Origin: Amycolatopsis camponoti
GTDB taxonomy: Bacteria > Actinomycetota > Actinomycetes > Mycobacteriales > Pseudonocardiaceae
Length of the DNA: 64,000 nt
Assembly (NCBI RefSeq): GCF_902497555.1
Contig: NZ_CABVGP010000003.1
Location: 1,860,001 to 1,924,000, forward strand
Direction: 5' to 3'
Shown: piece after piece, positions 16,958-25,054 of the stretch
Position numbering within the stretch: the first letter of the stretch is position 1
How the letters are laid out: each line of letters starts with the position of its first letter
Position numbers and translations under genes: made by a program
The notes under the pieces: model-generated
Databases searched by the model: none
What the model was told of the DNA's origin: nothing
Seen by the model: the letters and a program-made list of their open reading frames with translations, nothing else

Positions 16958-16964
16958 GAGAACT

Positions 16965-16993
16965 ACGTTAGCCGCCCGCTCGTCCCGGCGGAA
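16965..16993 (-). promoter_or_regulatory. candidate promoter of the Y RNA-rsr unit
   Basis: On the minus strand TAACGT fits the actinobacterial -10 pattern TANNNT, with TTCCGC 17 bases upstream as a weak -35. Initiation about eight bases downstream would fall at the 5' end of the first Y RNA. No other promoter-like element is obvious between the RNAs and rsr. Confidence 0.3.
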
Positions 16994-17036
16994 CCGAATA
17001 TCCGACCGGTCCGCGGACGGCCTGGCGAGCGTGAGT

Positions 17037-17080
17037 AGTTCGTGCTAAGAACTATCTATAGTAAGTTCGTAGCACGAACT
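17037..17080. promoter_or_regulatory. two MarR-type operators before the LLM-MarR operon
   Basis: Two 17-base sites of the form AGTTCGT-N3-ACGAACT: an imperfect one at 17037-17053 (AGTTCGTGCTAAGAACT) and a perfect one at 17064-17080 (AGTTCGTAGCACGAACT), with centres 27 bases apart. A -10-like TATAGT lies between them at 17057-17062. MarR dimers normally bind such sites, and the marR gene is second in the operon they precede. Confidence 0.72.
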
Positions 17081-17096
17081 AAAACTGGGAGGAACC

Positions 17097-17990
17097 ATGA
17101 CGCACTTCGGCATCGGCGTGTCCACCGCGGTCGCCGCCGTACCCGGCACCCTGAAGCTCGCCCTCCAGGCCGACCAGGCCGGGCTCGACCTGCTCACCGT
17201 GTCCGATCACCCGTACTACGCCGACCGCCTCGACGCGTACGCCGAGATCGGGGTCCTTCTGGGACGCACCGAACGGATCTCCGGCCTGGTCAGCGTCACC
17301 AACCTGCCGACGCGCCCCGCGTCGATGCTCGCTCGCACGATCACGTCGCTGAGCGCACTGACCGGCGGGCGGATCGTGCTCGGGATGGGGGTCGGCGGGC
17401 TCTGGGACGACATCGCGCGGCTCGGGTTCACCAAGCTGACGCCGGGGCAGGCCGTCCGCGCCTTCGAGGAGGGCGTCCGGCTCGTCAAGATGCTCGGCGG
17501 GGGCGGGGAACCGGTGACTTTCGACGGCGAGTTCTACCAGGTCACGAACCTCGAACCGGCGGAGGAAGCGATGCCGCCGTTGTGGACCGGGTCCGTCGGG
17601 CCGAAGTCGCTGGCCGTCACCGGGCGCGTCGCCGACGGCTGGATGCCCGGCCGCGCCGCCGACTGGCTCAGCGAGCGCTACCGCACCTCACGACCGGTGA
17701 TCGACCAGGCCGCCGTCGACGCCGGCCGCGATCCCGGCGACATCGTCACCGTCTACAACTTCCCCGGCCGCATCACGACCGAGGCACTCAAGAACACCCG
17801 CGCCGACGACGGGCGCTGGATCGGCGGCTCGCCGGACCAGTGGATCGAGGAGCTGACCGGCGCGGTCCTGGAGCACGGCGCCGCCGGGTTCGTGCTGTTC
17901 GGGCCCGGGGGCAGCACGCCCGACGAGACGAGCGCCGCGCGCTGGGCCGGGGAGATCGTGCCCGCCGTGCGGGAAGCCGTCGCGAAGTAG
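17097..17990 (+). CDS. LLM-class flavin-dependent oxidoreductase
   Basis: A 297-residue luciferase-like monooxygenase or F420-dependent reductase using reduced FMN or F420 in a TIM barrel. The start has GGGAGG six bases upstream. Typical LLM signatures are the N-terminal GIGVST strand, SDHPYYADR, ITSLSALTGGRIVLGMGVGG, the helix RAFEEGVRLVKML, and MPPLWTGSVGPKSLAVTGRVADGW. It is ten bases upstream of marR and shares its two-site operator region, so it is probably induced by the ligand MarR senses. Substrate and cofactor (FMN versus F420) are not resolved. Confidence 0.88.
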   Translation: MTHFGIGVSTAVAAVPGTLKLALQADQAGLDLLTVSDHPYYADRLDAYAEIGVLLGRTERISGLVSVTNLPTRPASMLARTITSLSALTGGRIVLGMGVGGLWDDIARLGFTKLTPGQAVRAFEEGVRLVKMLGGGGEPVTFDGEFYQVTNLEPAEEAMPPLWTGSVGPKSLAVTGRVADGWMPGRAADWLSERYRTSRPVIDQAAVDAGRDPGDIVTVYNFPGRITTEALKNTRADDGRWIGGSPDQWIEELTGAVLEHGAAGFVLFGPGGSTPDETSAARWAGEIVPAVREAVAK

Positions 17991-17999
17991 GCTGGCGCG

Positions 18000-18458
18000 A
18001 TGGGGAAACACGGGGAGGACCTCGGCGTGGTGGCCGGGCTCGTGCGGGCGTCGTTCCTGGTGAACGCCGTCTACGCCGAGTCGGCGCGCGAGTACGGGCT
18101 GACCGTGCCGCAGGGCCAGCTGCTGTGCGTGCTGATGGGCCGTCCGTACGGCATGGGCGACCTCGGCGCGACGCTCGGCCTCGAGAAGTCCAGCCTGACG
18201 GGCCTCGTCGACCGCGCGGTCCGGCGCGAGCTGGTGCGCCGCGAGCCCGACCCGGACGATCGCCGCGCGGTCCAGGTCGTGCTGACCGAGGAGGGCCGCG
18301 AACTGGCGGAGGACTTCTACGCGGCGACGTGCCGGCGAGTCGACGACCTGGCCGCGGGCTGGAGTGGTCCGGACCGCGACCGGCTGGCGGCGTTGCTGGG
18401 GCGGGTCGTCCGCGAGAACGAGGTCCCGACGGTGTTCCTGGACGCCGTCCAGCGCTGA
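18000..18458 (+). CDS. MarR-family transcriptional regulator
   Basis: A 152-residue winged-helix repressor. The HTH and recognition helix lie in MGDLGATLGLEKSSLTGLVDRAVRRELV and the wing in REPDPDDRRAVQVVLTEEG. It follows the LLM oxidoreductase gene by nine bases and almost certainly controls the operon through the palindromes at 17037-17080. It is convergent with accE, with only four bases between the stop codons. Confidence 0.88.
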   Translation: MGKHGEDLGVVAGLVRASFLVNAVYAESAREYGLTVPQGQLLCVLMGRPYGMGDLGATLGLEKSSLTGLVDRAVRRELVRREPDPDDRRAVQVVLTEEGRELAEDFYAATCRRVDDLAAGWSGPDRDRLAALLGRVVRENEVPTVFLDAVQR

Positions 18459-18462
18459 GGAG

Positions 18463-18681
18463 TCAGCTGGGGAAACCCGAAGCGCGCCAAGCGCCTTCGC
18501 CGGGGTGAAGCGGCTTACGCAGCGAAGCGGCGTGATCGCCCCACCACGACGTACGCGATTTCGGCTTCTCCGGCGCCTTCGCGGCCGACGCCGCGGCGAC
18601 GACCGCCGTCAGCGCGGCCAGTTCGGCGTCGCTCGGGTTTCCGCGGACCACCCGCAGCAGGGGCTTCTCGTCGCTGCTCAC
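18463..18681 (-). CDS. accE: acyl-CoA carboxylase epsilon subunit
   Basis: A 72-residue actinobacteria-specific subunit that stabilises and activates the alpha-beta carboxylase. The core [21 protein letters not shown] is the family hallmark (RGxPsdEELAALvaVl), followed by an Ala/Lys linker and the C-terminal [20 protein letters not shown] with the conserved W and R-x-P. It starts with GTG inside the last codons of accD5 (GTGA overlap), so the two are translationally coupled. Confidence 0.93.
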   Translation of the reverse strand: MSSDEKPLLRVVRGNPSDAELAALTAVVAAASAAKAPEKPKSRTSWWGDHAASLRKPLHPGEGAWRASGFPS

Positions 18682-20315
18682 AGCGGGATGTTCCCGTGCT
18701 TCTTGGGCGGCAGCGACTCCCGCTTGTTGCGCAGCAGCGACAGCGCCCGCGCGACGTGCCCGCGGGTGTGCGCCGGCACGATCACCGAGTCGACATATCC
18801 CCGCTCGGCCGCCGCGTACGGGTTGAGCAGCGTGTCCTCGTACTCCTGGATCAGCTCGGCGCGAAGGGCGTCGACGTCCTTGCCCTCGTTGGCCGCGTTC
18901 GCCAGCGTCTTGCGGTGGACGATGTTCGCCGCGCCCTGGGCGCCCATCACCGCGACCTGCGCGGTCGGCCAGGCGAGGTTGATGTCGGCGCCGAGGTGCT
19001 TGGAGCCCATGACGTCGTACGCGCCGCCGTACGCCTTGCGCGTGATGATCGTGACCAGCGGGACCGTGGCTTCCGCGTAGGCGAAGATCAGCTTCGCGCC
19101 GCGGCGGATGATGCCGTTCCACTCCTGGTCGGTGCCCGGGAGGAAGCCCGGGACGTCGACGAAGGTGAGCACCGGGATGTTGAACGCGTCGCAGGTGCGG
19201 ACGAACCGCGCGGCCTTCTCGGACGCGTCGATGTCGAGGCAGCCGGCGAACTGCGTCGGCTGGTTGGCGACGACGCCGACGCTCTGGCCGTCGACGCGCC
19301 CGAAGCCGACGATGATGTTCGGCGCGAAGAGCTCGTGGACCTCGAGGAAGTCGCCGTCGTCGACGACGCGGTTGATGACCTCGTGCATGTCGTACGGGGT
19401 GTTCGGCGAGTCCGGGATGAGTGTGTCGAGCTCACGGTCGGCGTCCGTGACGTCGTCGAAGAACCCGGCCGGCGCATCCGACGGCTCGAAGACCGGTGCG
19501 TCCGAGAGGTTGTTCTGCGGCAGGTAGGAGAGCAGTTCCTTGACGTAGGCGATGGCGTCTTCGTCGTCGTTGCCGAGGTAGTGCGCGACGCCGGACTTCG
19601 TGTTGTGGGTGCGGCCACCGCCGAGCTCCTCGAAGGTGACGTCCTCGCCGGTGACCGTCTTGACGACGTCCGGGCCGGTGATGAACATCTGCGAGGTCTC
19701 GTCGACCATCACGACGAAGTCGGTCAGCGCGGGGGAGTAGACGTGCCCGCCCGCGTTCGCGCCCATGATCAGCGAGATCTGCGGGATGACGCCGGACGCC
19801 TGCACGTTGCGCCGGAAGATCTCGCCGTAGAGGCCGAGCGAGACGACGCCTTCCTGGATGCGCGCGCCGCCGCCTTCGTTGATGCCGACGATCGGGCGGC
19901 CGGTCTTGATGGCCAGGTCCATGACCTTGACGATCTTCTCGCCGTAGACCTCGCCGAGGCTGCCGCCGAAGATGGTGACGTCCTGGCTGAACACGCAGAT
20001 CGGGCGGCCGTCGACGGTGCCGTACCCGGTGACGACGCCGTCGCCGTAGGGCCGGTTCTTCTCCTGCCCGAAGTTGGTCGAGCGGTGCCGGGCCAGCTCG
20101 TCGAGCTCCACGAACGAGTTCTCGTCGAGCAGCAGCTCGATGCGTTCCCGCGCGGTTTTCTTGCCCTTGGCGTGCTGCTTCTCCACCGCACGAGCCGAGC
20201 CGGCGTGCACGGCCTCGTCATAGCGGCGATAGAGGTCGGCCAGCTTGCCCGCCGTGGTGTGGATGTCCGGTTCATCCTCGGGCGGCGTCCCGAGCGGCTC
20301 CGTCGCACTGCTCAT
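18678..20315 (-). CDS. accD5: acyl-CoA (propionyl-CoA) carboxylase beta subunit
   Basis: Carboxyltransferase moving CO2 from carboxybiotin to propionyl-CoA or acetyl-CoA, giving (methyl)malonyl-CoA for fatty acid, polyketide and odd-chain metabolism. The 545-residue length fits PccB/AccD5. The N-terminal crotonase-like half has [20 protein letters not shown] and [16 protein letters not shown] with the oxyanion glycines. The C-terminal half has [20 protein letters not shown], the biotin-side pocket, and [19 protein letters not shown]. It overlaps accE by four bases. In the reference actinobacterial order it is divergent from birA; here about 20 kb of accessory genes lies between them. Confidence 0.95.
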   Translation of the reverse strand: MSSATEPLGTPPEDEPDIHTTAGKLADLYRRYDEAVHAGSARAVEKQHAKGKKTARERIELLLDENSFVELDELARHRSTNFGQEKNRPYGDGVVTGYGTVDGRPICVFSQDVTIFGGSLGEVYGEKIVKVMDLAIKTGRPIVGINEGGGARIQEGVVSLGLYGEIFRRNVQASGVIPQISLIMGANAGGHVYSPALTDFVVMVDETSQMFITGPDVVKTVTGEDVTFEELGGGRTHNTKSGVAHYLGNDDEDAIAYVKELLSYLPQNNLSDAPVFEPSDAPAGFFDDVTDADRELDTLIPDSPNTPYDMHEVINRVVDDGDFLEVHELFAPNIIVGFGRVDGQSVGVVANQPTQFAGCLDIDASEKAARFVRTCDAFNIPVLTFVDVPGFLPGTDQEWNGIIRRGAKLIFAYAEATVPLVTIITRKAYGGAYDVMGSKHLGADINLAWPTAQVAVMGAQGAANIVHRKTLANAANEGKDVDALRAELIQEYEDTLLNPYAAAERGYVDSVIVPAHTRGHVARALSLLRNKRESLPPKKHGNIPL

Positions 20316-20489
20316 GCCACGGGAGCTTAGCTACTTGCCGGTCACTTCGCGTGTGGCGTAGGCAACGTCCGGGAGCCGGACCTCGGTGTGGCGGACGTGC
20401 CCCGACCTGGCTACCTGCGTTGCTCGGTCTCGACGCAAACGCTTGCGGTGGGTAGGTTGCGGCCCTGAGCCGCGTGTCGGTGTGGCGCA

Positions 20490-20504
20490 GCCCGCTTCGC
20501 GGGC
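20490..20504. terminator. short GC hairpin after the DUF998-like gene
   Basis: GCCCGC and GCGGGC enclose a TTC loop, 18 bases beyond the stop of the leftward membrane-protein gene. It is a plausible terminator, though the stem is only six base pairs. Confidence 0.45.
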
Positions 20505-20521
20505 CCTCGGCGGCCTCCCCG

Positions 20522-21268
20522 TTACTGGGCGACAGGATGCGGCGCTTCGCCGCCTTCGCTCGTGCGGTCGGCCAGCGGGCAGTCCGGGAGTGTGCAGGTC
20601 GGTCCCTTGATCGCTTTCTTTTCGGCTCCCGTGATGCTGAATTCGAAGGTTTTCACGCCCCAGTAAGCGCTGAACATCCACAGTCCGGCGGACTCGATCC
20701 AGAAGAGGTTGGCCATTCCGGCCGCGTCCAAGAGGGCGACCGCGAGGGGTAATGCGATCATCAGGACACCGATCGTCCGATAGACGATGGTGAAGATCTT
20801 GAGTTGCCCTGGCGTGAGGTCCTGTTTCCCCTTCATCAGCGACTTGCGTGCGCAAAAAATCGCGGTCAAGCCGAGGCAGACGAAGGTGATGATTGCGAAG
20901 AGCACGTGGCCCGCCTGGAAGGTGAACTCCGCGGGCGGGCGGCCGGTGGGCACCGTGCACGGCAGCACGGCGACCAGGATGGCGCTGATCCCCGCGATGT
21001 TCAGCAGCCAGTTCTCGAGGGGGGTGAAGATCTTGTAGAGGAACAGGAAGGTCCCCGTCGTGACGAGAGCGCCGACGAACACGTCCCGCAAGGGGGTGTG
21101 GTAGTACCCGCTGATCGAATCCGGCAGCGGGCCCGAGGTGACCCACGGGCCGACGATCCACAGGAAGAAGGGCAGGATCAATCCGATCCCCGCCATTCCC
21201 CAGCGCAACGCCAGGTAGGTTTTGGTGATGGAGGTTCGCAATGCTTGGTTGTTCGGTGGAATATTCAT
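20522..21268 (-). CDS. multi-pass membrane protein, DUF998-like
   Basis: A 248-residue integral membrane protein with about six hydrophobic segments (GMAGIGLILPFFLWIVGPWV, TGTFLFLYKIF, GISAILVAVLPC, FAIITFVCLGLTAIFCA, TIGVLMIALPLAVALL). Two features recall the DUF998 group: SISGYYHTPLRDVFVGALVT, a Tyr/His-containing loop, and a conserved PTGRPP-type turn. The ATG at 21268 is preferred over a GTG nine bases earlier because GAGGTG then sits at normal spacing. Codons are richer in A and T (ATT, AAA, TTT) than in its neighbours, suggesting acquisition. The function is unknown to me. Confidence 0.62.
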   Translation of the reverse strand: MNIPPNNQALRTSITKTYLALRWGMAGIGLILPFFLWIVGPWVTSGPLPDSISGYYHTPLRDVFVGALVTTGTFLFLYKIFTPLENWLLNIAGISAILVAVLPCTVPTGRPPAEFTFQAGHVLFAIITFVCLGLTAIFCARKSLMKGKQDLTPGQLKIFTIVYRTIGVLMIALPLAVALLDAAGMANLFWIESAGLWMFSAYWGVKTFEFSITGAEKKAIKGPTCTLPDCPLADRTSEGGEAPHPVAQ

Positions 21269-21320
21269 GGCCGGCACCTCGAAATCTCGTGTGCCGGTAA
21301 GTCGCGTTCGTTGGTGCCGT

Positions 21321-21342
21321 CGTCACGCTATTTACCGTGACG
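21321..21342. terminator. hairpin after the kinase-regulator operon
   Basis: CGTCACG and CGTGACG (seven base pairs, eight-base loop) lie 24 bases past the stop of the leftward response-regulator gene, in the gap before the DUF998-like gene. Confidence 0.5.
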
Positions 21343-21365
21343 GCGCCCGAATGGAGATGTTCCCG

Positions 21366-22016
21366 TTACTGCCGCGGTGACGGTCTGATCAATCCCGACT
21401 CGTAAGCCGCGATCACCAGCTGTGCCCGGTCCCGCGCCGCCAGTTTGTGCAGTAGCCGCCCGATGTGGGTCTTCACCGTCGCGATCCCCAAATGCAGCCG
21501 CGCGGCGATCTCGTCGTTCGACAACCCTCGCGCGATCAGGGCCAGGACCTCCTGCTCACGCGCCGTCACGCCCTCCAGCTGCTTCACCGGGCCCGTCGGC
21601 AGCCGTGCGAACTCCGACACCAACCGTCGCGTCACCGAGGGGGCCAGCAGCGCGTCACCCGAAGCCACGATCGAGATCGCCGACAGCAGGTCCGCCGGCC
21701 GCGTGTCCTTCAACAGGAACCCGCTCGCCCCCGCGCGCAACGCCGCGTACACGTACTCGTCGAGGTCGAACGTCGTCAGCATCAGCACCCGGACTTCCGA
21801 CACGGCGCAGATCAGGCGGGTCGCCTCGATGCCGTCCATCGACGGCATCCGGACGTCCATCAACACGACGTCCGGGGCGAAGCGCCGCGTCAACGCCACC
21901 GCCTCGACGCCGTCCGAGGCCTCGCCGACCACCTCCAGGCCCGGTGCGCTGTCCACCAGCACCCGGAAGCTTCCGCGCAGCAGCGCCTGGTCGTCGGCGA
22001 TCAGGACGCGGGTCAT
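21366..22016 (-). CDS. NarL/FixJ-type response regulator
   Basis: A 216-residue DNA-binding response regulator. The receiver domain has RVLIADDQALLR with the acidic pair, DVVLMDVRMPSMDG with the phospho-acceptor Asp, and SGFLLKDT with the conserved Lys. The C-terminal LuxR-type HTH is VTAREQEVLALIARGLSNDE, then ARLHLGIATVKTHIGRLLHK. Its ATG overlaps the end of the kinase gene by four bases, so the two form a coupled two-component system. Confidence 0.93.
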   Translation of the reverse strand: MTRVLIADDQALLRGSFRVLVDSAPGLEVVGEASDGVEAVALTRRFAPDVVLMDVRMPSMDGIEATRLICAVSEVRVLMLTTFDLDEYVYAALRAGASGFLLKDTRPADLLSAISIVASGDALLAPSVTRRLVSEFARLPTGPVKQLEGVTAREQEVLALIARGLSNDEIAARLHLGIATVKTHIGRLLHKLAARDRAQLVIAAYESGLIRPSPRQ

Positions 22017-23116
22017 CGGGCCACCGCCGTCTCGTACGGCAAGCGCGCGAACACACGGAAGCCAGGAGTGCACGGGCCCGCCGAAAACTCGCCGCCGTAG
22101 ACGGCCACGCGCTCGCGCATCCCGATCAAGCCGTGGCCCGGGGTGGCCGGGCCGCCGCGGCCGTCGTCGCGGACCTCGATGCTCACTTCGCCCTCGCTTC
22201 CCGTGACGCGGATGCGGCACGTCGTCGCTCCCGCGTGCTTGACCACGTTGGTCAGGGCCTCCTGCACGATCCGGTACACCGACTGGCCGACGCCGCCCGG
22301 CAGCTCGTCGAGACCCTCGACCGCGAGGTCGACGGACGGCCCCGCCAGCTCCGCGCGTTCGGCGAGCGCGCGCAGGTCGTCGAGCGTCGGGGCGGGGGCC
22401 AGCGCCGGGACGCCCGTGCCGTCGCGCAGCACGCCCAGCATGCGCCGCAGCTCGGCCAGCGTCTCGCGGCTGGTGTCTTCGATGACCCGCAACGCTTCCC
22501 GCGCCTCCGCGGGCTGCTCCGAAGCGACGTGGTTGCCGACGGCCGCCTTCACCGCGATGAGGCTCATGCTGTGCGCGACGACGTCGTGCATCTCGCGCGC
22601 GATCCGCAGCCGTTCCGCGGAAACCGCTTCCCGCGCGTGGTTTTCCCGCTCGGCCGCGGCGTATTCGCGGCGCCCGTGGACGGCGATGCCGAGCGCGAAC
22701 CCGACGATCAGCGCCGACGCCCCGAAGTTGACGGTCGTGGCGGTGCTCGGGTTCGGCACCACGACCCCGACCAGGCCGACACCGAGCAGCCCGGCCACGA
22801 AACCGACTCGCGAGGCTCGGCTGCCCCGGTGCACGACGAAGGTGTAGAGCGCGCACCCGGCCGACACGACGGCGACCGCGAGCACCGGCCCGCCGATCGG
22901 CACGGCCGCCGCGGTCAGCACGAGCGCCAGGATGTAGGCGGGCCGCGGCCACCAGCGCCGCAGCACGATCGGGGCGACGCTCGTCAGCATGATCGTCCAG
23001 CCGAGCCACGCGGGCAGCCACAGCGGCAGCGTCCACGCCCCGGCGGCGAGGTTGCCGCCGGCCCCCACCGTGAGCACCAGGACCGCGAGCACGTCCAGCA
23101 CCACGCGAATTCGCAT
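22013..23116 (-). CDS. NarL-type sensor histidine kinase
   Basis: A 367-residue membrane kinase, partner of the overlapping response regulator. The N-terminal part has five or six hydrophobic segments. The HisKA_3 motif is ERLRIAREMHDVVAHSMSLI with the acceptor His. The ATPase domain has SVYRIVQEALTNVVKHA, RDDGRGG and GHGLIGMRERVA. This domain layout is shared with DesK/LiaS-like kinases that watch membrane or envelope state; the signal here is unknown. It follows the SRPBCC gene by 34 bases on the same strand. Confidence 0.9.
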   Translation of the reverse strand: MRIRVVLDVLAVLVLTVGAGGNLAAGAWTLPLWLPAWLGWTIMLTSVAPIVLRRWWPRPAYILALVLTAAAVPIGGPVLAVAVVSAGCALYTFVVHRGSRASRVGFVAGLLGVGLVGVVVPNPSTATTVNFGASALIVGFALGIAVHGRREYAAAERENHAREAVSAERLRIAREMHDVVAHSMSLIAVKAAVGNHVASEQPAEAREALRVIEDTSRETLAELRRMLGVLRDGTGVPALAPAPTLDDLRALAERAELAGPSVDLAVEGLDELPGGVGQSVYRIVQEALTNVVKHAGATTCRIRVTGSEGEVSIEVRDDGRGGPATPGHGLIGMRERVAVYGGEFSAGPCTPGFRVFARLPYETAVAR

Positions 23117-23150
23117 GGAACGAACGTAATGCCGACGTGCGCGCCGCGCG

Positions 23151-23942
23151 TCAACCCTGGGTCGGACGCTCCGCGTACTGCTTCTTCACGGTCTCGACGT
23201 GCTCGGGCGTCCAGTCCGGCAGCTCGACACCGTGCGTCGCGGCGAACAGCTTGTCGAGCTGCTCGTGGCGCCTGGCCAGCTCCGCGACGACGTCGTCGGG
23301 CGCGGGTTCGGTGAACTCGACGCGGGTGCCTTCGAGGGGCTCCTGGGTCACGTGCCAGCCGGGTTCGTCCGGGAGCAGCGCGCGGACCTCGTCCACCGGC
23401 TTCCAGACGAGGTCGCGGCGGAAGCGGATCGTGCCGTCTTCGAGCACTTCCCCGTGGCCGAGGCCGAATTCGTCCACATAGGACGCCATGCGGGCGTGCC
23501 AGTCCTTCGGCTGCTCGAAATCGCGGCCGGACAACCGCGCGTCGAGGGCTTCGAGGCAGACGTCCCAGCCGGCGGCGGTGCGGCCCGCGGCCAGCTTCGC
23601 GATCGCCGGGTCGCCGCGGCCGAACGTGTGCGTGAACTCCAGGAGGCTGCCGTCGCCGTCCGGCGAAATCAGCCAGCGCAGCGTGTCGTCGTTCCAGACG
23701 AAGGTGAACTCGCGCGGTGGGTCGACCGTGACGACCCGGCCGGTCGTCGAGTCGTCCTCGCCGGGGAAGGTGAACCGGATGTCGCCGCCATCGCGCAGTT
23801 CGACGTCGACCTTCGCCGGGAACCAGTGCGCCAGCTCGGCCGGGTCCGTGATGGCCCGCCAGACCTTCTCCGGCGCGTGCTTCAGGCGGCGTTCCAGCCG
23901 GAGGGCGGGGCGGTCCTCGTCGGTCAGCAGTTTCGCGGGCAT
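23151..23942 (-). CDS. SRPBCC (AHSA1/START-like) domain protein
   Basis: A 263-residue soluble protein. The N-terminal ~145 residues are an Aha1-C-type START domain: RRLKHAPEKVWRAITDPAEL, WFPAKVDVELRDGGDIRFTF, TFVWNDDTLRW, and a C-terminal long helix GWDVCLEALDARLSG. The remaining ~115 residues look like a second, more diverged helix-grip segment (HARMASYVDEFG, TIRFRRDLVWKPVDEVRALL). Such proteins often bind hydrophobic ligands and sit with ArsR or MarR regulators. Here the gene is downstream of marR (31-base gap) and behind a perfect inverted repeat. Confidence 0.8.
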   Translation of the reverse strand: MPAKLLTDEDRPALRLERRLKHAPEKVWRAITDPAELAHWFPAKVDVELRDGGDIRFTFPGEDDSTTGRVVTVDPPREFTFVWNDDTLRWLISPDGDGSLLEFTHTFGRGDPAIAKLAAGRTAAGWDVCLEALDARLSGRDFEQPKDWHARMASYVDEFGLGHGEVLEDGTIRFRRDLVWKPVDEVRALLPDEPGWHVTQEPLEGTRVEFTEPAPDDVVAELARRHEQLDKLFAATHGVELPDWTPEHVETVKKQYAERPTQG

Positions 23943-23943
23943 G

Positions 23944-23973
23944 CCCGTATATAACCACTGAGGAATATACGGG
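23944..23973. promoter_or_regulatory. inverted repeat in the marR-SRPBCC junction
   Basis: Perfect nine-base arms CCCGTATAT and ATATACGGG separated by 12 bases fill the whole gap between the marR stop and the SRPBCC start. The A/T-rich palindrome could be a regulator site or an RNA hairpin in the leader. No normal ribosome-binding site for the downstream gene is visible beside it. Confidence 0.5.
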
Positions 23974-24390
23974 TCAAGCTCCCCGGACGGCGGCCGCCGC
24001 GGCGGCGAGCTCCGGGTCGCTCGCGGCCTTGTCGAGCGAGGTCCGCAGCACCGAACAGTACGTCGGCTCGGTCTCGGCGTAGCGCTTGCGGCCCGCGTCG
24101 GTGATCACCGAATAGACGCCGCGGCGGTCGTCTTCGCACAGGTCGCGGATGGTCAGGCCGGCGTCTTCGAGGCGCGCGCACATCCGGCTGACCGAGCTCT
24201 GGTTGAGCCCGATCGCCTCGGCGAGCTCCTGCATCCGCAGGCCACCGCGCGGGCCGGCGACCAGCTTGCCGAGCGCGCGGTACTCGGACAGGCCGAGCCC
24301 GTGCCGCCGTTGCAGCGCCTTCCCCAGCTCCTGCTCGACGCGGGCATGCAGCACGAGCATGCGTCCCCAGGACTGTTCGTCGACGGTCAT
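23974..24390 (-). CDS. MarR-family transcriptional regulator
   Basis: A 138-residue winged-helix regulator: YRALGKLVAGPRGGLRMQEL, the recognition region EAIGLNQSSVSRMCARLEDA, and wing DLCEDDRRGVYSVITDAGRK. GGAGAG precedes the ATG at 24390. It is divergent from an FMN reductase gene, with an 80-base shared intergenic region that holds a palindrome, so it probably controls both directions. Confidence 0.88.
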   Translation of the reverse strand: MTVDEQSWGRMLVLHARVEQELGKALQRRHGLGLSEYRALGKLVAGPRGGLRMQELAEAIGLNQSSVSRMCARLEDAGLTIRDLCEDDRRGVYSVITDAGRKRYAETEPTYCSVLRTSLDKAASDPELAAAAAAVRGA

Positions 24391-24434
24391 CTCTCCGCCT
24401 TCCTCTTGACACCAGCATAGTCCAGGGACAGTCT

Positions 24435-24450
24435 TTATATGTACATGCAA
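24435..24450. promoter_or_regulatory. palindrome between marR and the FMN reductase gene
   Basis: A perfect ATGTACAT core at 24439-24446 with partly symmetric flanks (TTAT and GCAA) in the divergent intergenic region, suitable as a MarR operator. Confidence 0.5.
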
Positions 24451-24469
24451 GTAACTGAGGGGACTGGTC

Positions 24470-25030
24470 ATGACGCGGAACTTCCTCTTCCTGGTCGGCG
24501 CGGCGCGAGCCGGCGGGAACACGGAGATGCTGGCGCGACGGGCAGCGAGGGAGCTGCCTCGCGACGCCGAGCAGCGGTGGCTCCGGCTGCCCGAGCTGCC
24601 GCTACCGCCGTTCGAAGACCGCCGCCACGGCGCGGGCGAGCACCCGGCGCCGGGTGAGAACGAGCAGCTGCTGATGGACGCGACGTTCGCCGCGACGGAC
24701 ATCGTCGTCGTGTCGCCGGTGTACTGGTACTCGGTCGCGGCGAGCGTGAAGCTCTACCTGGACTACTGGTCCGGGTGGATGCGGCTGCCGGTCGAGTTCA
24801 AGCCGAAGATGCGCGGCAAGACGCTGTGGGGCGTGAGCGTCCTGAGCGAGACGGCGCGCGAGGCCCAGCCGCTGATCGGCACGCTCGAGCTGTGCGCGGA
24901 GTACCTGAGCATGAACTGGGGTGGCGTGCTGCTGGGGAACGGCAGCCGTCCCGGTGACGTGCTCTTGGACGCGGACGCGATGTCGGCGGCGTCGACCTTC
25001 TTCACCGGCGCGGATCTGGTAAACGCCTAG
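24470..25030 (+). CDS. NAD(P)H-dependent FMN reductase / flavodoxin-like oxidoreductase
   Basis: A 186-residue flavodoxin-fold protein. The N-terminal phosphate-binding loop is LFLVGAARAGGNTEMLAR, followed by TDIVVVSPVYWYSVAASVKL (flavin isoalloxazine contact), KLYLDYWSGWM, and KTLWGVSVLSE. Such enzymes reduce FMN, quinones or nitro compounds. Divergence from marR across a shared palindrome suggests induction by an electrophilic or redox-active compound. Confidence 0.82.
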   Translation: MTRNFLFLVGAARAGGNTEMLARRAARELPRDAEQRWLRLPELPLPPFEDRRHGAGEHPAPGENEQLLMDATFAATDIVVVSPVYWYSVAASVKLYLDYWSGWMRLPVEFKPKMRGKTLWGVSVLSETAREAQPLIGTLELCAEYLSMNWGGVLLGNGSRPGDVLLDADAMSAASTFFTGADLVNA

Positions 25031-25054
25031 ATCTTCGGTGGCAGAGTCCGGGGC

